Positions 49,265 to 58,633 are shown, counted from the stretch's first letter. The stretch is DNA of 64,000 nt from Rhodocyclaceae bacterium (GCA_023230455.1 JALNXH010000008.1:62001-126000), one strand, 5' to 3'. The notes: generated by a model not told the origin, from the letters alone. A program made the numbers and translations.

Positions 49265-51721
49265 CTATGGCGCTGCCGGCACAATGCCGGCTTTCTTCCG
49301 CGCCGCGTCTGCTTGCGGGTTCAACAGGAAATGCGACAGCGCCGGGATCAGCACCAGCGCGCCGAGCATGTTCAAGACGAACATGAAGGTAAGCAGGATG
49401 CCCATGTCGGCCTGGAACTTGATCGGCGACCAGGCCCAGGTAACGACGCCGGCACCCAGCGTGAAGCCGACCAGGGCCACGATGCGGCCGGTGAACTGCA
49501 CTGCCTTGCGGTAGGCGTCAGCCAGGCCGAGCCCTCGGCGCTGATAGGCCAGCTGCACCGACAGCAGATACAACGCGTAGTCCACGCCGATACCTACCCC
49601 CAGTGCGATCACCGGCAGCGTCGCCACCTTCACCCCGATCCCCAGCATCACCATCAGCGCCTCGCACAGAATCGACGTGATCAACAACGGAATGACCGCC
49701 ACCAGCACCGCCCGCCAGCTGCGGAAAGCAATAAAGCACAGCGCAATCACCGCCGCATAGACATAAAGCAGCATCGACCGGTTGGCCTCCTTCACCACGA
49801 TATTGGTTGCCGCCTCGATCCCCGAACTGCCCGCGGCAAGCAGGAACTGCCTCTCCGGGGTGTTATGCTTTTCGGCGAACTGCGCCACCGTCCGCACCAC
49901 GCGGTCCAGGGTTTCCGCCTTGTGGTCGGTCAGGTAAGCAATAACCGGCGACACCGAGCACTCCTTGTTGGTCAGGTCAGAATTGCTGGTCATTGCCTGG
50001 TTGCCGGCGAAATTTGTCGTCTCCTGATTGCGCGCCAGCGTCAGCCACTTGGTGCTGCCCTCATAGGTTCCGGCCGTCACTGCGCGGGTAGCCTCGGCCA
50101 GCGAAACGATCGTCTGCACCCCAGGCAACTGGCGCAACTCCCAGCCCAGCCGGTCGGCCTCGACCAAGGTCCGGTAATCCAGACAGCCGTCGAGCGGCGT
50201 CTTCACGATCACCGCAAACTGGTCGCTGGACAGCGCAAAATTCTGCGTAATGAAGGTGTTGTCCTGGTTGTAGCGGGATTCCGCGCGAAGCTCCGGCGCC
50301 CCCGGATCCAGATCGCCAATCTTCAGGTTCAGGCTCACCGCAAAACCGGCCGCGGCCAGGATAAACGCGGCAACCACCAAGCCGAGTGCCCAGCGCCGCT
50401 CGGTAAAGCGGTCGAGAAAACTCCAGATGGCGCCCAGGCCCCTGCCCTGGCTCTCCTCGCGCTCCGCGCGCAAGCTGCGGGCTGCCGCCCGCGGACTGAC
50501 GCCGATGTAGGAGAGCAGGATCGGCAGCAGAACCAGATTGGTAAAGATCAGCACTGCCACGCCGATGCTGGCCGCCAGAGCCAATTCCCGGATCACCGGG
50601 ATGTCGATCGCCATCAACACCGCGAAGCCCACCGCGTCGGCCAGCAGCGCAGTCAGGCCGGCGACGAACAGGCGGCGGAAGGTATAGCGGGCAGCGACCA
50701 GCCGGTGCGTGCCGCGGCCGACGTCCTGCATGATGCCGTTCATCTTCTGCGCGCCGTGCGAGACGCCGATAGCGAACACCAGGAACGGCACCAGCACCGA
50801 GAACGGATCGATCGCGAACCCCAGCGCGGAGACCAAGCCCACCTGCCAGAGCACGGCGATGATCGAGCAGGCGATCACCAGCAGGGTGCTGCGCACGCAA
50901 TGGGTATAGAAGTAGATGATGGCCGCGGCGATCAGCGCCGCGGCGGCAAAGTACATGGCCACTTGCACCAGACCGTCGATCAACTCGCCGACCAGCTTGG
51001 CAAAGCCGATGATGTGGATGCGGACGCTGCCGTTTTCGCCGGAGGTTTCGTACTTGGCGCGAATCTTTTCTTCGAGCTGGCGCGAGAATTCGCGGTAGTC
51101 GAGGCGCTGCGCTGTTTCCGGATTGATGTCGAGCAAGGGGACGAAGATCATGCTCGACTTCTGGTTGGTAGCGAGCAGGTTCTGTGCTGAACTGGAACGG
51201 GCGATGTTGGTGCGCAGCTGCTCCAGGCTCTCCGCCGAGCCGTCGTAGGTATCGGGCATCACCGGGCCGCCGACAAACCCTTCTTCGGTGACTTCCAGCC
51301 ATCGCACGGCCGGCGTCCACAGCGACTTCACCCAGGCCCGGTCCACGCCGGGGGTCAGGGTCAGCTCGTCGTTGATGCGCTGGAGCACGTCCAGGTACTG
51401 CGGCTCGAAGATGTCCCCCGCGGGGTTCTCGACCACCACGCGGATCGCGTTGCCCAGCCCGCGCAATTCGGCCTTGTTTTCCAGATAGTTCTTGATATAG
51501 GGCTGGCTCTGCGGAATCATTTTTTCGAAGCTGGCGTTGAACGCCAGCTTCGTCGCCACGAAATAACCGAGCACCAGCGAGGCAAGTGCGCAGATCAGGA
51601 TCACCGGCAGGCGGTGGTTGAAGATCAGGCGTTCCAGCCCGTTGCCGGAGCGGGAATCGAAATCCTCCAGCCTCGGCACCACGGGCATTGCGTCGTCGAG
51701 GTCGTCCATACTGACAGCCAT
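49265..51721 (-). CDS. RND-superfamily (MMPL/HpnN-like) transporter
   Basis: An 818-residue inner-membrane protein with the duplicated RND layout. A first membrane segment lies near residue 38-60, a large periplasmic loop to about 240, five more segments to about 410, then the second half (segment near 440, loop to about 640, five segments to about 800). Such proteins move hydrophobic molecules (sterols, hopanoids, fatty acids). It belongs to a gene set with YCF48, DUF1329 and DUF1302 proteins that recurs beside hydrophobic-substrate degradation genes. GGAGA lies upstream. It follows the YCF48-like gene by 18 bases. Confidence 0.92.
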   Translation of the reverse strand: MAVSMDDLDDAMPVVPRLEDFDSRSGNGLERLIFNHRLPVILICALASLVLGYFVATKLAFNASFEKMIPQSQPYIKNYLENKAELRGLGNAIRVVVENPAGDIFEPQYLDVLQRINDELTLTPGVDRAWVKSLWTPAVRWLEVTEEGFVGGPVMPDTYDGSAESLEQLRTNIARSSSAQNLLATNQKSSMIFVPLLDINPETAQRLDYREFSRQLEEKIRAKYETSGENGSVRIHIIGFAKLVGELIDGLVQVAMYFAAAALIAAAIIYFYTHCVRSTLLVIACSIIAVLWQVGLVSALGFAIDPFSVLVPFLVFAIGVSHGAQKMNGIMQDVGRGTHRLVAARYTFRRLFVAGLTALLADAVGFAVLMAIDIPVIRELALAASIGVAVLIFTNLVLLPILLSYIGVSPRAAARSLRAEREESQGRGLGAIWSFLDRFTERRWALGLVVAAFILAAAGFAVSLNLKIGDLDPGAPELRAESRYNQDNTFITQNFALSSDQFAVIVKTPLDGCLDYRTLVEADRLGWELRQLPGVQTIVSLAEATRAVTAGTYEGSTKWLTLARNQETTNFAGNQAMTSNSDLTNKECSVSPVIAYLTDHKAETLDRVVRTVAQFAEKHNTPERQFLLAAGSSGIEAATNIVVKEANRSMLLYVYAAVIALCFIAFRSWRAVLVAVIPLLITSILCEALMVMLGIGVKVATLPVIALGVGIGVDYALYLLSVQLAYQRRGLGLADAYRKAVQFTGRIVALVGFTLGAGVVTWAWSPIKFQADMGILLTFMFVLNMLGALVLIPALSHFLLNPQADAARKKAGIVPAAP

Positions 51722-51739
51722 GGCTGTTTGTCTCCGTTG

Positions 51740-52825
51740 CTAAGGTGTGGGCGATTGCTTGATCGGCTTGACGTGCACGCCGCGTGCGCCGGCAATCACT
51801 AGCGCTTCAGGGCCGCCCGCGACAACGGCGCTGGCCGGAACGCGATCGACGGGCAGTGGCATCAAGGACTTTCCATCATCGGCCAAGACCAGAGCATGCC
51901 CGGCCTGGCTGACCAGCACCAGGCGGCCGTCGGGCAGAGAAGTAGCGGCGGTGAGCGCCACCGAGACGCCGGTCTCCACCTTCTGCCACGTCGCTCCGCG
52001 ATCGTCGCTGCGGAAGACGTTGCCGCGCAGGCCGAACACCAACAGCGTGTTGCCGCGGTGGGCCAGGCCGAAGAAGGTGCCCTTGTAATCGATCGGGACG
52101 GCCCGGAAGCGCTGGGTCTTGCGCTCGAACTTCAGCACCATGCCCTGTTCGCCAGCCAGGTAGAGGTCGTCGCCCATGGCATGGAGGGCGTAGAAATGCA
52201 GGCGCTTGGGATTCTCGGTGCGGTCGAACAAGGGAACCCAGTTCTTGCCGCCATCGCTGGTGCGAAAAATCAGGTTGAACGGGCCGACCACGTAGCCGGT
52301 CGATTCGTTCTCGAACCAGACATCGAGGAACGGTTTGTCCGCCCCTTCCTCGGCGATGCGAGCGACATCAGACTGAAGGGCGGCCAGTGCGTCTGCTCCG
52401 CCGGGCAGATCGTTGGGCGGATGGGCAGCATAGTGCTCCTTCAGGAGCGAAGCTACGGCGTGCCCGTCGAGCTGTTTAACCCACGTGACTCCGCTGTCGC
52501 GGGTGGCCAGGACGATGCCATCCTGGCCGACGGCCCAGCCTGTAGTGGGCGAGGGGAACGCGACGGCCGTAAGATCCGAACTCACCGGCACCGTCGCCTG
52601 GGTCCAGCTTGTGCCCTGGTCGTCCGAATAGAGGATGTGGCCGCGCTGACCCACGGCAACCAGTCGCATCCCGGCCTGCGCCAAACCGTTCAGCAGACTG
52701 CTCGGCGCCAGCGCGCTGGCCCTGGCCGGCGTCTCCAGCAGATCCTGAAAGGCGTTCGACGTTAGCGGAAGGGCCGCCAGGACGACAGAACTCAACAGTG
52801 CCAGAACGCTTGCGCCGATCTTCAT
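51740..52825 (-). CDS. YCF48/BNR-repeat periplasmic protein
   Basis: A 361-residue secreted protein: signal peptide of about 25 residues (SVVLAALPLTSNA), then beta-propeller repeats with the sialidase-like Asp-box pattern (YSDDQGTSW, ATRDSGVTW, RTSDGGKNW, RSDDRGATW). In photosystem biology YCF48 is an assembly factor; in degradation loci its homologues sit beside RND transporters and are of unknown function, perhaps an assembly or binding partner. GAGGAG before the ATG. In an operon with the RND gene. Confidence 0.9.
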   Translation of the reverse strand: MKIGASVLALLSSVVLAALPLTSNAFQDLLETPARASALAPSSLLNGLAQAGMRLVAVGQRGHILYSDDQGTSWTQATVPVSSDLTAVAFPSPTTGWAVGQDGIVLATRDSGVTWVKQLDGHAVASLLKEHYAAHPPNDLPGGADALAALQSDVARIAEEGADKPFLDVWFENESTGYVVGPFNLIFRTSDGGKNWVPLFDRTENPKRLHFYALHAMGDDLYLAGEQGMVLKFERKTQRFRAVPIDYKGTFFGLAHRGNTLLVFGLRGNVFRSDDRGATWQKVETGVSVALTAATSLPDGRLVLVSQAGHALVLADDGKSLMPLPVDRVPASAVVAGGPEALVIAGARGVHVKPIKQSPTP

Positions 52826-52878
52826 TCGTTTGCTCCTCGATAAGGACCGATCATGCTGTCGGTTCTTCTACAGGCATG

Positions 52879-52907
52879 CCGGGGGGGAACCTCTTGGCAC
52901 CCCCCGG
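52879..52907 (-). promoter_or_regulatory. GC-rich intercistronic hairpin
   Basis: CCGGGGGG and CCCCCCGG form a perfect 8-bp stem with a 13-base loop in the 101-base gap between the DUF1329 and YCF48-like genes. No T-run follows on the minus strand. It may protect the upstream transcript or lower downstream expression within the operon. Confidence 0.45.
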
Positions 52908-52926
52908 ATCGCTACTGCGCCTTGCT

Positions 52927-54276
52927 TTATCTCAGGCCGCCACCCGCCAGGGAGTCGGGCGACCAATCACGCTCCGGAGGAGGAGCGATGTACTTTACGC
53001 CACCGGTATCTGCAAAATAGAAATTGACGGCATAGATTCCCGAAACCAGATCGTATTGGCCGTTCGTCTGCGCCATCAACGCCGGCACGTCGTAGCTCAC
53101 CGTCGGAAAGGTATACGCTGCACGATACAACTGGCCGCGCATATCGTACTGGTCGCTGCTCATCGCCGCCCACGAGTCCTCATCCAGGTAGAACACTCGC
53201 TTGCTGTAGATGTGCCGCTTGCCTTCAGCCAGGGTCGCCTCGATCACCCAGACCCGGTGCAACTCCCAACGCACAAAATCGGGATTCAGGTGATTCGGCT
53301 TGAACAGGTCTGCCGTCGTCGAGTGGTAGGCCATCTTGTACACGTTGTAGGGTATGTAAATCTCCTTCTTGCCCAGCAACTTGAAATTGAACCGCTCCAT
53401 CGAGCCCAGGAAGATGAAGGAGTCGTCGTAGGTCGTTGCGCCACCCGTCGACGGGTTTGGCGTGTCGAAATTGACCGATGGCGAAACCCGCACGCGGCGC
53501 TGCCCGGGCAGATAAGACCAGGCGCGGCGGCCCGACGTCGCGTAGTCCATCGGATCCTGCAACATAATGCCCTCGCCGGCACGCCGGGCCGGTTCCTTGT
53601 AAGCGACCTTGACGCGATATACATGCGGCGCGGCGGGATCGGAGGAGAACCAGTAGGGATAATCCGCAATCGCGTTGCCTGCCGTGGTCAGCGTAGGCTT
53701 GCCCAAGCTGTCCACATAGAGCGCCTTGTAATTCATGGTAAAGGCGTTTCCCTCGTACCGGGTAAGGTGGTTCCACATCGCCTCATAGCCGTTCTGCGGA
53801 ATCGGGAACGGGATGCCGGCATGGCAGCCCTCCATCGATCGCCCATCGGCCGAGGTCTTGGCCGTCACCGCACATTTCAGCGTGTTGTCTGCCACCTGTT
53901 TCGGGTGAGATACCGTGCGATGGGTCGGATAGACGTCGACACGGAACGTCGGGTATTTCCTCATCAGCCCCTTGGTCCCTTCGGTCAGCTTGTCGGCGTA
54001 CTTGTCCAGGTTCTTCGCGTCGATCGAGAACAGCGGCTTCTCGCCGGCGAACGGGTCGGGGCGGATCGGGTCACCCTTTTTGTATCCAGGTGGCAGCGTC
54101 GTCAGGCCGCCGGTATAAGGGGGGATCGTTCCAGCGGCATTGCCGCCCTTTTCGGCACCGGCATAGGTCAGGGTGGTACCCAGCTTTTTGGCTTCATCCG
54201 GCGAAACGGCGGCGCTCGCCGAGGCCATACAGACCATCGCCACGGCCACGGCCGTCAGTGAATTTTGCAATTTCAT
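52927..54276 (-). CDS. DUF1329 outer-membrane/periplasmic lipoprotein-sorting-like protein
   Basis: A 449-residue exported protein: signal peptide to about residue 22 (VAMVCMASASA), then a DUF1329 domain over the full length (SPDEAKKLGTTLTYAGAEKGG, ARRAGEGIMLQDPMD, RRVRVSPSVNFDTPNP). DUF1329 proteins have a LolA/LolB-like fold and are encoded beside DUF1302 barrels; a role in passing hydrophobic molecules through the periplasm is inferred. GAGGAG lies upstream of the ATG, 18 bases behind the DUF1302 gene. Confidence 0.92.
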   Translation of the reverse strand: MKLQNSLTAVAVAMVCMASASAAVSPDEAKKLGTTLTYAGAEKGGNAAGTIPPYTGGLTTLPPGYKKGDPIRPDPFAGEKPLFSIDAKNLDKYADKLTEGTKGLMRKYPTFRVDVYPTHRTVSHPKQVADNTLKCAVTAKTSADGRSMEGCHAGIPFPIPQNGYEAMWNHLTRYEGNAFTMNYKALYVDSLGKPTLTTAGNAIADYPYWFSSDPAAPHVYRVKVAYKEPARRAGEGIMLQDPMDYATSGRRAWSYLPGQRRVRVSPSVNFDTPNPSTGGATTYDDSFIFLGSMERFNFKLLGKKEIYIPYNVYKMAYHSTTADLFKPNHLNPDFVRWELHRVWVIEATLAEGKRHIYSKRVFYLDEDSWAAMSSDQYDMRGQLYRAAYTFPTVSYDVPALMAQTNGQYDLVSGIYAVNFYFADTGGVKYIAPPPERDWSPDSLAGGGLR

Positions 54277-54294
54277 CTCGTGCTCCTCAGGAAA

Positions 54295-56058
54295 TCAGAA
54301 CGTCGTCTTGAAGGTGAAGGCCAGGAAACCACGGTCGCGCAGCAGCGTCGACAGGCCGTTTACGGTGGTCACCCGGGATCCGGTCTGGGCCTGGGCTCCG
54401 TATTTGGCGGCACCGAAGTAGTCCACCCATTTGAGGTCGAAGCGGTACTGCGCATAGACGTCCGCCGCCAGACCGATGCTGTAGCTGCCGTTGTCTTCGT
54501 TGCCGCCCAGCGCCACCGGCGAGTTGCCATAGAGACCCTTGGAGAAGGACATCGGGGCCAGCAGGTCGACGCCGGGGAAAACTTGCAGCCAGCTCGGGGT
54601 GAAGGAGAGCGTCATGCCCAGGGCTTCCTTGGTCGAGCAGCCGTCCCATTTGTCACGGTAGTTGGCCCCCAGGGTGGCTCTGCGGCTGGCGTCGCAGATG
54701 CCGTGACCCACACCTTGAAACATGTCCTGGTTGTCGGTGATCTTGTCCAGGTAGGAATAGGTCAGTTCGCCGAGGACGACGGCGGTATCGAACAGAGTGA
54801 AGTCGCCGAGCGAAGCGGCAGGCAGCACGGCGACGCCATTCAGGACCGCATGCACGGTGTTGCCCCGGGCCTGGTAGGTGTTGCCGTTCAGGGTCGGCAC
54901 GCCGTGCGGGAAAACGGCGGAGTTGAAGGCCGCCGTGCCAGCCATGTTCTGTAGCAGCGGCGAATACAGCGGCATGTTGCGGCGGTAGCTTACTTCCGCG
55001 CCGACGCTCACGCCGGCAATCTGCTTGGACAGGCTGATGCCGTACAGGTCGATGTCTTCACCAAAGAAGGTCTTGTAGTACGGGGTGCCGGCGGCAGGAA
55101 CGAAACGAAACAGCGTCGGCGTCTTGTCGGTGAAGTTGCGGTAGTAGAAGCCGAGGGTGCCGTCCAGCCAGGCCGGACTCCAGCGGGCGCTGACGCCCCA
55201 GTCGCCGCGCTTGTCGGGCTCGTTGTTGCCGCTGTTGGCGCCGAAGCCGGCGGCATTGAAGTTGGTCGGGCCCATAAAGCCCATGTCGATGATGCCGAGG
55301 TAGGTGCCGCCTTCGGGCAACCGTGTGGCACTCCAGTCAAAGTAATACTGGGCAGCGACGCTAAGGTTCTCGGTAACCCCCAGCTGGGCGGAGAGTTGAG
55401 TCAGCGGCCGATACACTTCCTTGGCTTCGACTCCCGGAGTGGCAAAGGCTTTTGCGAGATCGACCGGGCTTTGCCCGAAGGCGATGCCGTGGATCGTGGT
55501 GAACAGCGATTCGCCCCAGACGACGGTGTGCCGGCCGGCTTTCACCGAAAGCGGCATTTCGCCGATGTCGATGCCGGTGAAAACAAAGGCATCGAGAATT
55601 TCTCCGGACGGCCCTTTGTAGTAGCGCTTGGTGTAGTCGCTGTAGGTGCTTCCGGCGTAGGCGACGGTTGTGGTGCCGCCGGTCAACAGCGGGTTGCGTT
55701 CGACGCTCAGGTTGCGATAGGCAAAGTCATACCAGGCCGCGCCGCTGACCCGGAAGCCGTGGCGCTTCTGATAGACGAAATCAAATTCGGAAAGCAGGTC
55801 GAGGCGGTTGGTGACGGTGTCGCCGCGCTTGGCAAACTTGTAGTCGCTGTCGTCGAACTGGAAGTTGTTGCCGATGTTGCTGGGATTCTGACCGCGCACC
55901 GCCAGGTTGTAGCGCACCGTGTTGTCCCAACGCATTTGTATGTCCGGATTGCCATTTTCGATTTCAAATGCGCCTGCGTTTCCTATCATCCCCAGTGCCG
56001 CGCCCACGAAAACCGGCAACAGCGCGAACTTCGGGGTCGAACCCGTCTTAACTTGCAT
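54295..56058 (-). CDS. DUF1302 outer-membrane beta-barrel protein
   Basis: A 587-residue exported protein with a signal peptide (FVGAALGMIGNAGAFEIE) and alternating beta-strand pattern, ending in an aromatic residue (TFKTTF), as outer-membrane barrels do. The DUF1302 hallmark near the N-terminus is MRWDNTVRYN. Likely an outer-membrane channel for the hydrophobic substrate. The ATG at 56058 is chosen because GAGGAG lies 9 bases upstream; the ATG at 56067 is too close to it. First gene of the set DUF1302-DUF1329-YCF48-RND; upstream lies a strong inverted repeat. Confidence 0.92.
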   Translation of the reverse strand: MQVKTGSTPKFALLPVFVGAALGMIGNAGAFEIENGNPDIQMRWDNTVRYNLAVRGQNPSNIGNNFQFDDSDYKFAKRGDTVTNRLDLLSEFDFVYQKRHGFRVSGAAWYDFAYRNLSVERNPLLTGGTTTVAYAGSTYSDYTKRYYKGPSGEILDAFVFTGIDIGEMPLSVKAGRHTVVWGESLFTTIHGIAFGQSPVDLAKAFATPGVEAKEVYRPLTQLSAQLGVTENLSVAAQYYFDWSATRLPEGGTYLGIIDMGFMGPTNFNAAGFGANSGNNEPDKRGDWGVSARWSPAWLDGTLGFYYRNFTDKTPTLFRFVPAAGTPYYKTFFGEDIDLYGISLSKQIAGVSVGAEVSYRRNMPLYSPLLQNMAGTAAFNSAVFPHGVPTLNGNTYQARGNTVHAVLNGVAVLPAASLGDFTLFDTAVVLGELTYSYLDKITDNQDMFQGVGHGICDASRRATLGANYRDKWDGCSTKEALGMTLSFTPSWLQVFPGVDLLAPMSFSKGLYGNSPVALGGNEDNGSYSIGLAADVYAQYRFDLKWVDYFGAAKYGAQAQTGSRVTTVNGLSTLLRDRGFLAFTFKTTF

Positions 56059-56168
56059 GATTGGCATCTCCTCTGACTCAGAGCGATTGTTTTATGTGTT
56101 GCTTTCGCTGAGCGATCAAAACGATTCAGCTATCGCCGCCCGCCGAAAACAGATCGTAGTAAGTACAA

Positions 56169-56209
56169 CTCACTAACGCCAAGAAGTTTAGTGAGCTAAA
56201 CTTACTAAG
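56169..56209. promoter_or_regulatory. operator-like inverted repeats upstream of DUF1302 gene
   Basis: AAGTTTAG-TGAG-CTAAACTT (56184-56203) has perfect 8-bp arms. CTCACTAA (56169-56176) is the reverse complement of TTAGTGAG (56188-56195), and CTTACTAAG (56201-56209) is a variant half-site. The sites begin 111 bases upstream of the DUF1302 start, inside the 310-base gap 56059-56368, which has no gene. GTTTAGTGAG matches a motif beside the TetR gene. Confidence 0.6.
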
Positions 56210-56368
56210 TCAACCCGTTTGGCCTTGTTTTTTGTGTGCTCATCGCAACTCGCTGACTTCGCGGCGCATTCGTTGCTATTTCGAGCGTGCATCGAATGAT
56301 GGCAAGGGGGGTGCGACGGTCGCCCAGAGGTCTGCGGGCCTTTGCAACGCGTTATCGGCCGCAAACGT

Positions 56369-58570
56369 TCAGCGCGAAATTTCTTCGGAGTGCGACGCCC
56401 AGGGGTGCACCGAAACCGAGACCGCGCTCATCCGCGGAATGCCGCTGATGGGATCGCGTTCGTCCATATTGAGAAGTCTTGAAACCGAACCCAGGGCTAG
56501 ATCGGCGTCGGCATGTGCGGTGAACGCACCAAATCCGTGAACGACCGAAACCAAGCCTTCGCGGAGGCTATCGTCAGCCTTGACCCGAGCCAGCATGCAT
56601 CCGTGGCGCGAGCGAATGGATATCGGTGCGCCGCTTGCAATGCCGAGCTTCGCCAGATCGGCAGGATGCATGCCGGCCGGCGTGAATCGATCGCCACCGT
56701 TGAGGGCCGGCAAAGACTGCCCCATCGAATTCATGAAATTGTTTGTGCGTCGGCAGATCAGGCGGAAAGGAAGCTCCGGGTCGGCTACAGAATGCGCACC
56801 GTTCAGGCGCAGGGTGCGCAATTCATTCATCATCGTTTCGTTGCCGAGTTGCAGCCGCGCGAGGCACGAAGGCTCACGTGGTTCCACAGCCACTTCGATC
56901 GGATAGAGGCGGCCGTGCGGATGCGCCTTCACTTCGTCCAGCGGAACACGGGAGTTGTCGCAGGCGAACGCGATCATTTCATCCACGCTCGGCGTCCGGG
57001 CCATGTCAAGCGGGATTACCTGCGTCGGCCCTTCCAGATTGGGACCCTGCCCGCGCACGTTGAGCCACTCCAGCTGTAGGCCCATGCGCTGCGCCAGCCC
57101 GAAGAAAAACGCACCGTCGTCGAGCAGATCGGATTGCGTCGGTATCTGGGCGACCGCCGGCGAATACTGCGCCCATGGCATCGGGTAGCCGCGGGACACG
57201 CCATAGTATTTCAGCGACTCGACCATCTGCGTGCTGCCCGGCAATTCGAGCGACAGCGGCGGCGGGATCACGTAGTGTGCAAACCTTGCGGTGGCCGACA
57301 TCTGGTAGTCGAGCACGACCAGCAGGTCGAGTTTTTGCAGCGCCGCCTCGGTCTTCGCCTGATCCGGCCACGACAGCACCGGATTGCCGCCGAGACAGAA
57401 CAGCGCCTTGATCTGCCCCTCGCCGTCGAGCAGGATTTCGTCGGCCAGTGCCGCGGTTGGCACGCCGCTGGCGTTCTCCCACAAGCCATGAACGCGCATC
57501 GGCCGGTCGCTGACCGCCGGATAAGGCGCATAGGGCTGGGCTCTAGGGGTATACGCCGGCAGCAGAACGTTGGGATGGGGTGCCCGATCGCCCGCGCGCG
57601 CCCAGCGGCCGCAAAGGGTGTTCAGGCACAAAGCCAGGTAATAGGTGAGATTGCTCTGCGTCGAGAAGCTCGGTCCGGTGGAACAGACAACGCCGCCGCG
57701 CTTGCCGCGACCGAACGTACGCGCCGCCTCCAGCAGGTGGGCGACGGGAACATCGGCCCGGCGCGCGACGACCTCCGGTGAAAAATCTGCCACATGGGCC
57801 TTCAGGGCTTCAAAGCCCTGCGCGTTCGCGGCGACAAAATCTGCGTCGTAAAGCTTTTCTGCAATCAGGATATGGAGGATGCCGGCCAGCAGCACGGGGT
57901 CCTGCCCCGGCCGCGGTTGCAGATGAACATGGGCACGCTTCGCCGTCTCGCTACGGCGGGGATCGATCACGATCATCTTCATGCCGCGTTGCACCGCCTC
58001 CTTCAGGCGCATGCCCGGATTGTTGAACGGGGCACCATTCGATTTGGCGATGATCGGATTGGCACCGACAATCATCCAGGTATCCGACGTCTCGAAAGTC
58101 TGCAAACCGGCGTGCCAGTTACCATGCATCGCCACCGAGGTGTACTCGGCCGGCTTGTCGATAGTGGAGGCGGAGAAATTCATGCGCGTGCCGATCGCGC
58201 GCGACCACGCCCGCACAATCGGCCCGCCGGCCGGGTGCGAGACCTGGCCGGTGCCGCTATAGAGGGCTATCGCGCGCGCGCCGTGGCGGGCGAGGATTTC
58301 CTCTGCCCTGGCGGCGATCTCGTCCATCGCCGCGGATGAGTCGATGACGGCATGACTGCCGTCCGCACGCCGACGCAGGCACTTCAGCAACCGCTCCGGA
58401 TCGTTGTGCTGCGCCGGCAGCGCACGTCCCTTGGGGCAGGTATAGCCGTCGAAGGCCGGAGCCTCCGGATCGCCGACCACCTTGACCGCACGCCCCTCTT
58501 CGACGGTCACCAGGATGGGGCAGTAGGCAAGGCAATTGCGGCAAATACTCGGAACAATGCGCGCAGTCAT
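56369..58570 (-). CDS. molybdopterin-dependent oxidoreductase (DMSO reductase family)
   Basis: A 733-residue catalytic subunit. The N-terminal [4Fe-4S] ligands are Cys10, Cys13, Cys17 and Cys45 (CRNCLAYCP, YTCPKG). The molybdopterin-binding regions include MIVGANPI, IVIDPRRSETAKRA, FCLGGNPVLSWPD, and the C-terminal domain with FRLICRRTNNFMNS. There is no twin-arginine signal, so it is probably cytoplasmic. It stands alone without iron-sulfur or cytochrome partner genes; the ferredoxin at 8186 is a possible partner. Members of this family hydroxylate sterol side chains or aromatics in anaerobic degraders, but those are larger, periplasmic and multi-subunit. GGAGG lies before the ATG. Substrate unknown. 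Confidence 0.9.
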   Translation of the reverse strand: MTARIVPSICRNCLAYCPILVTVEEGRAVKVVGDPEAPAFDGYTCPKGRALPAQHNDPERLLKCLRRRADGSHAVIDSSAAMDEIAARAEEILARHGARAIALYSGTGQVSHPAGGPIVRAWSRAIGTRMNFSASTIDKPAEYTSVAMHGNWHAGLQTFETSDTWMIVGANPIIAKSNGAPFNNPGMRLKEAVQRGMKMIVIDPRRSETAKRAHVHLQPRPGQDPVLLAGILHILIAEKLYDADFVAANAQGFEALKAHVADFSPEVVARRADVPVAHLLEAARTFGRGKRGGVVCSTGPSFSTQSNLTYYLALCLNTLCGRWARAGDRAPHPNVLLPAYTPRAQPYAPYPAVSDRPMRVHGLWENASGVPTAALADEILLDGEGQIKALFCLGGNPVLSWPDQAKTEAALQKLDLLVVLDYQMSATARFAHYVIPPPLSLELPGSTQMVESLKYYGVSRGYPMPWAQYSPAVAQIPTQSDLLDDGAFFFGLAQRMGLQLEWLNVRGQGPNLEGPTQVIPLDMARTPSVDEMIAFACDNSRVPLDEVKAHPHGRLYPIEVAVEPREPSCLARLQLGNETMMNELRTLRLNGAHSVADPELPFRLICRRTNNFMNSMGQSLPALNGGDRFTPAGMHPADLAKLGIASGAPISIRSRHGCMLARVKADDSLREGLVSVVHGFGAFTAHADADLALGSVSRLLNMDERDPISGIPRMSAVSVSVHPWASHSEEISR

Positions 58571-58633
58571 GGAATCCTCCGATGCTGACTCAGCCAGCCA
58601 CGGTCAACGATCCGGGCCGGTTCCCCGCCGGCC

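Noticed and set aside
49235..51190. A 651-codon plus-strand frame opposite the RND gene
   Set aside because: Gln/Arg/His-rich shadow translation, antisense to a transporter with clear membrane segments.
3370..57080. Recurrent CTGTAG/CTACAG hexamer through the window
   Set aside because: My rough count (under 20) is not above what base composition predicts, and CTGCAG also occurs freely, so neither a special signal nor restriction avoidance is supported.
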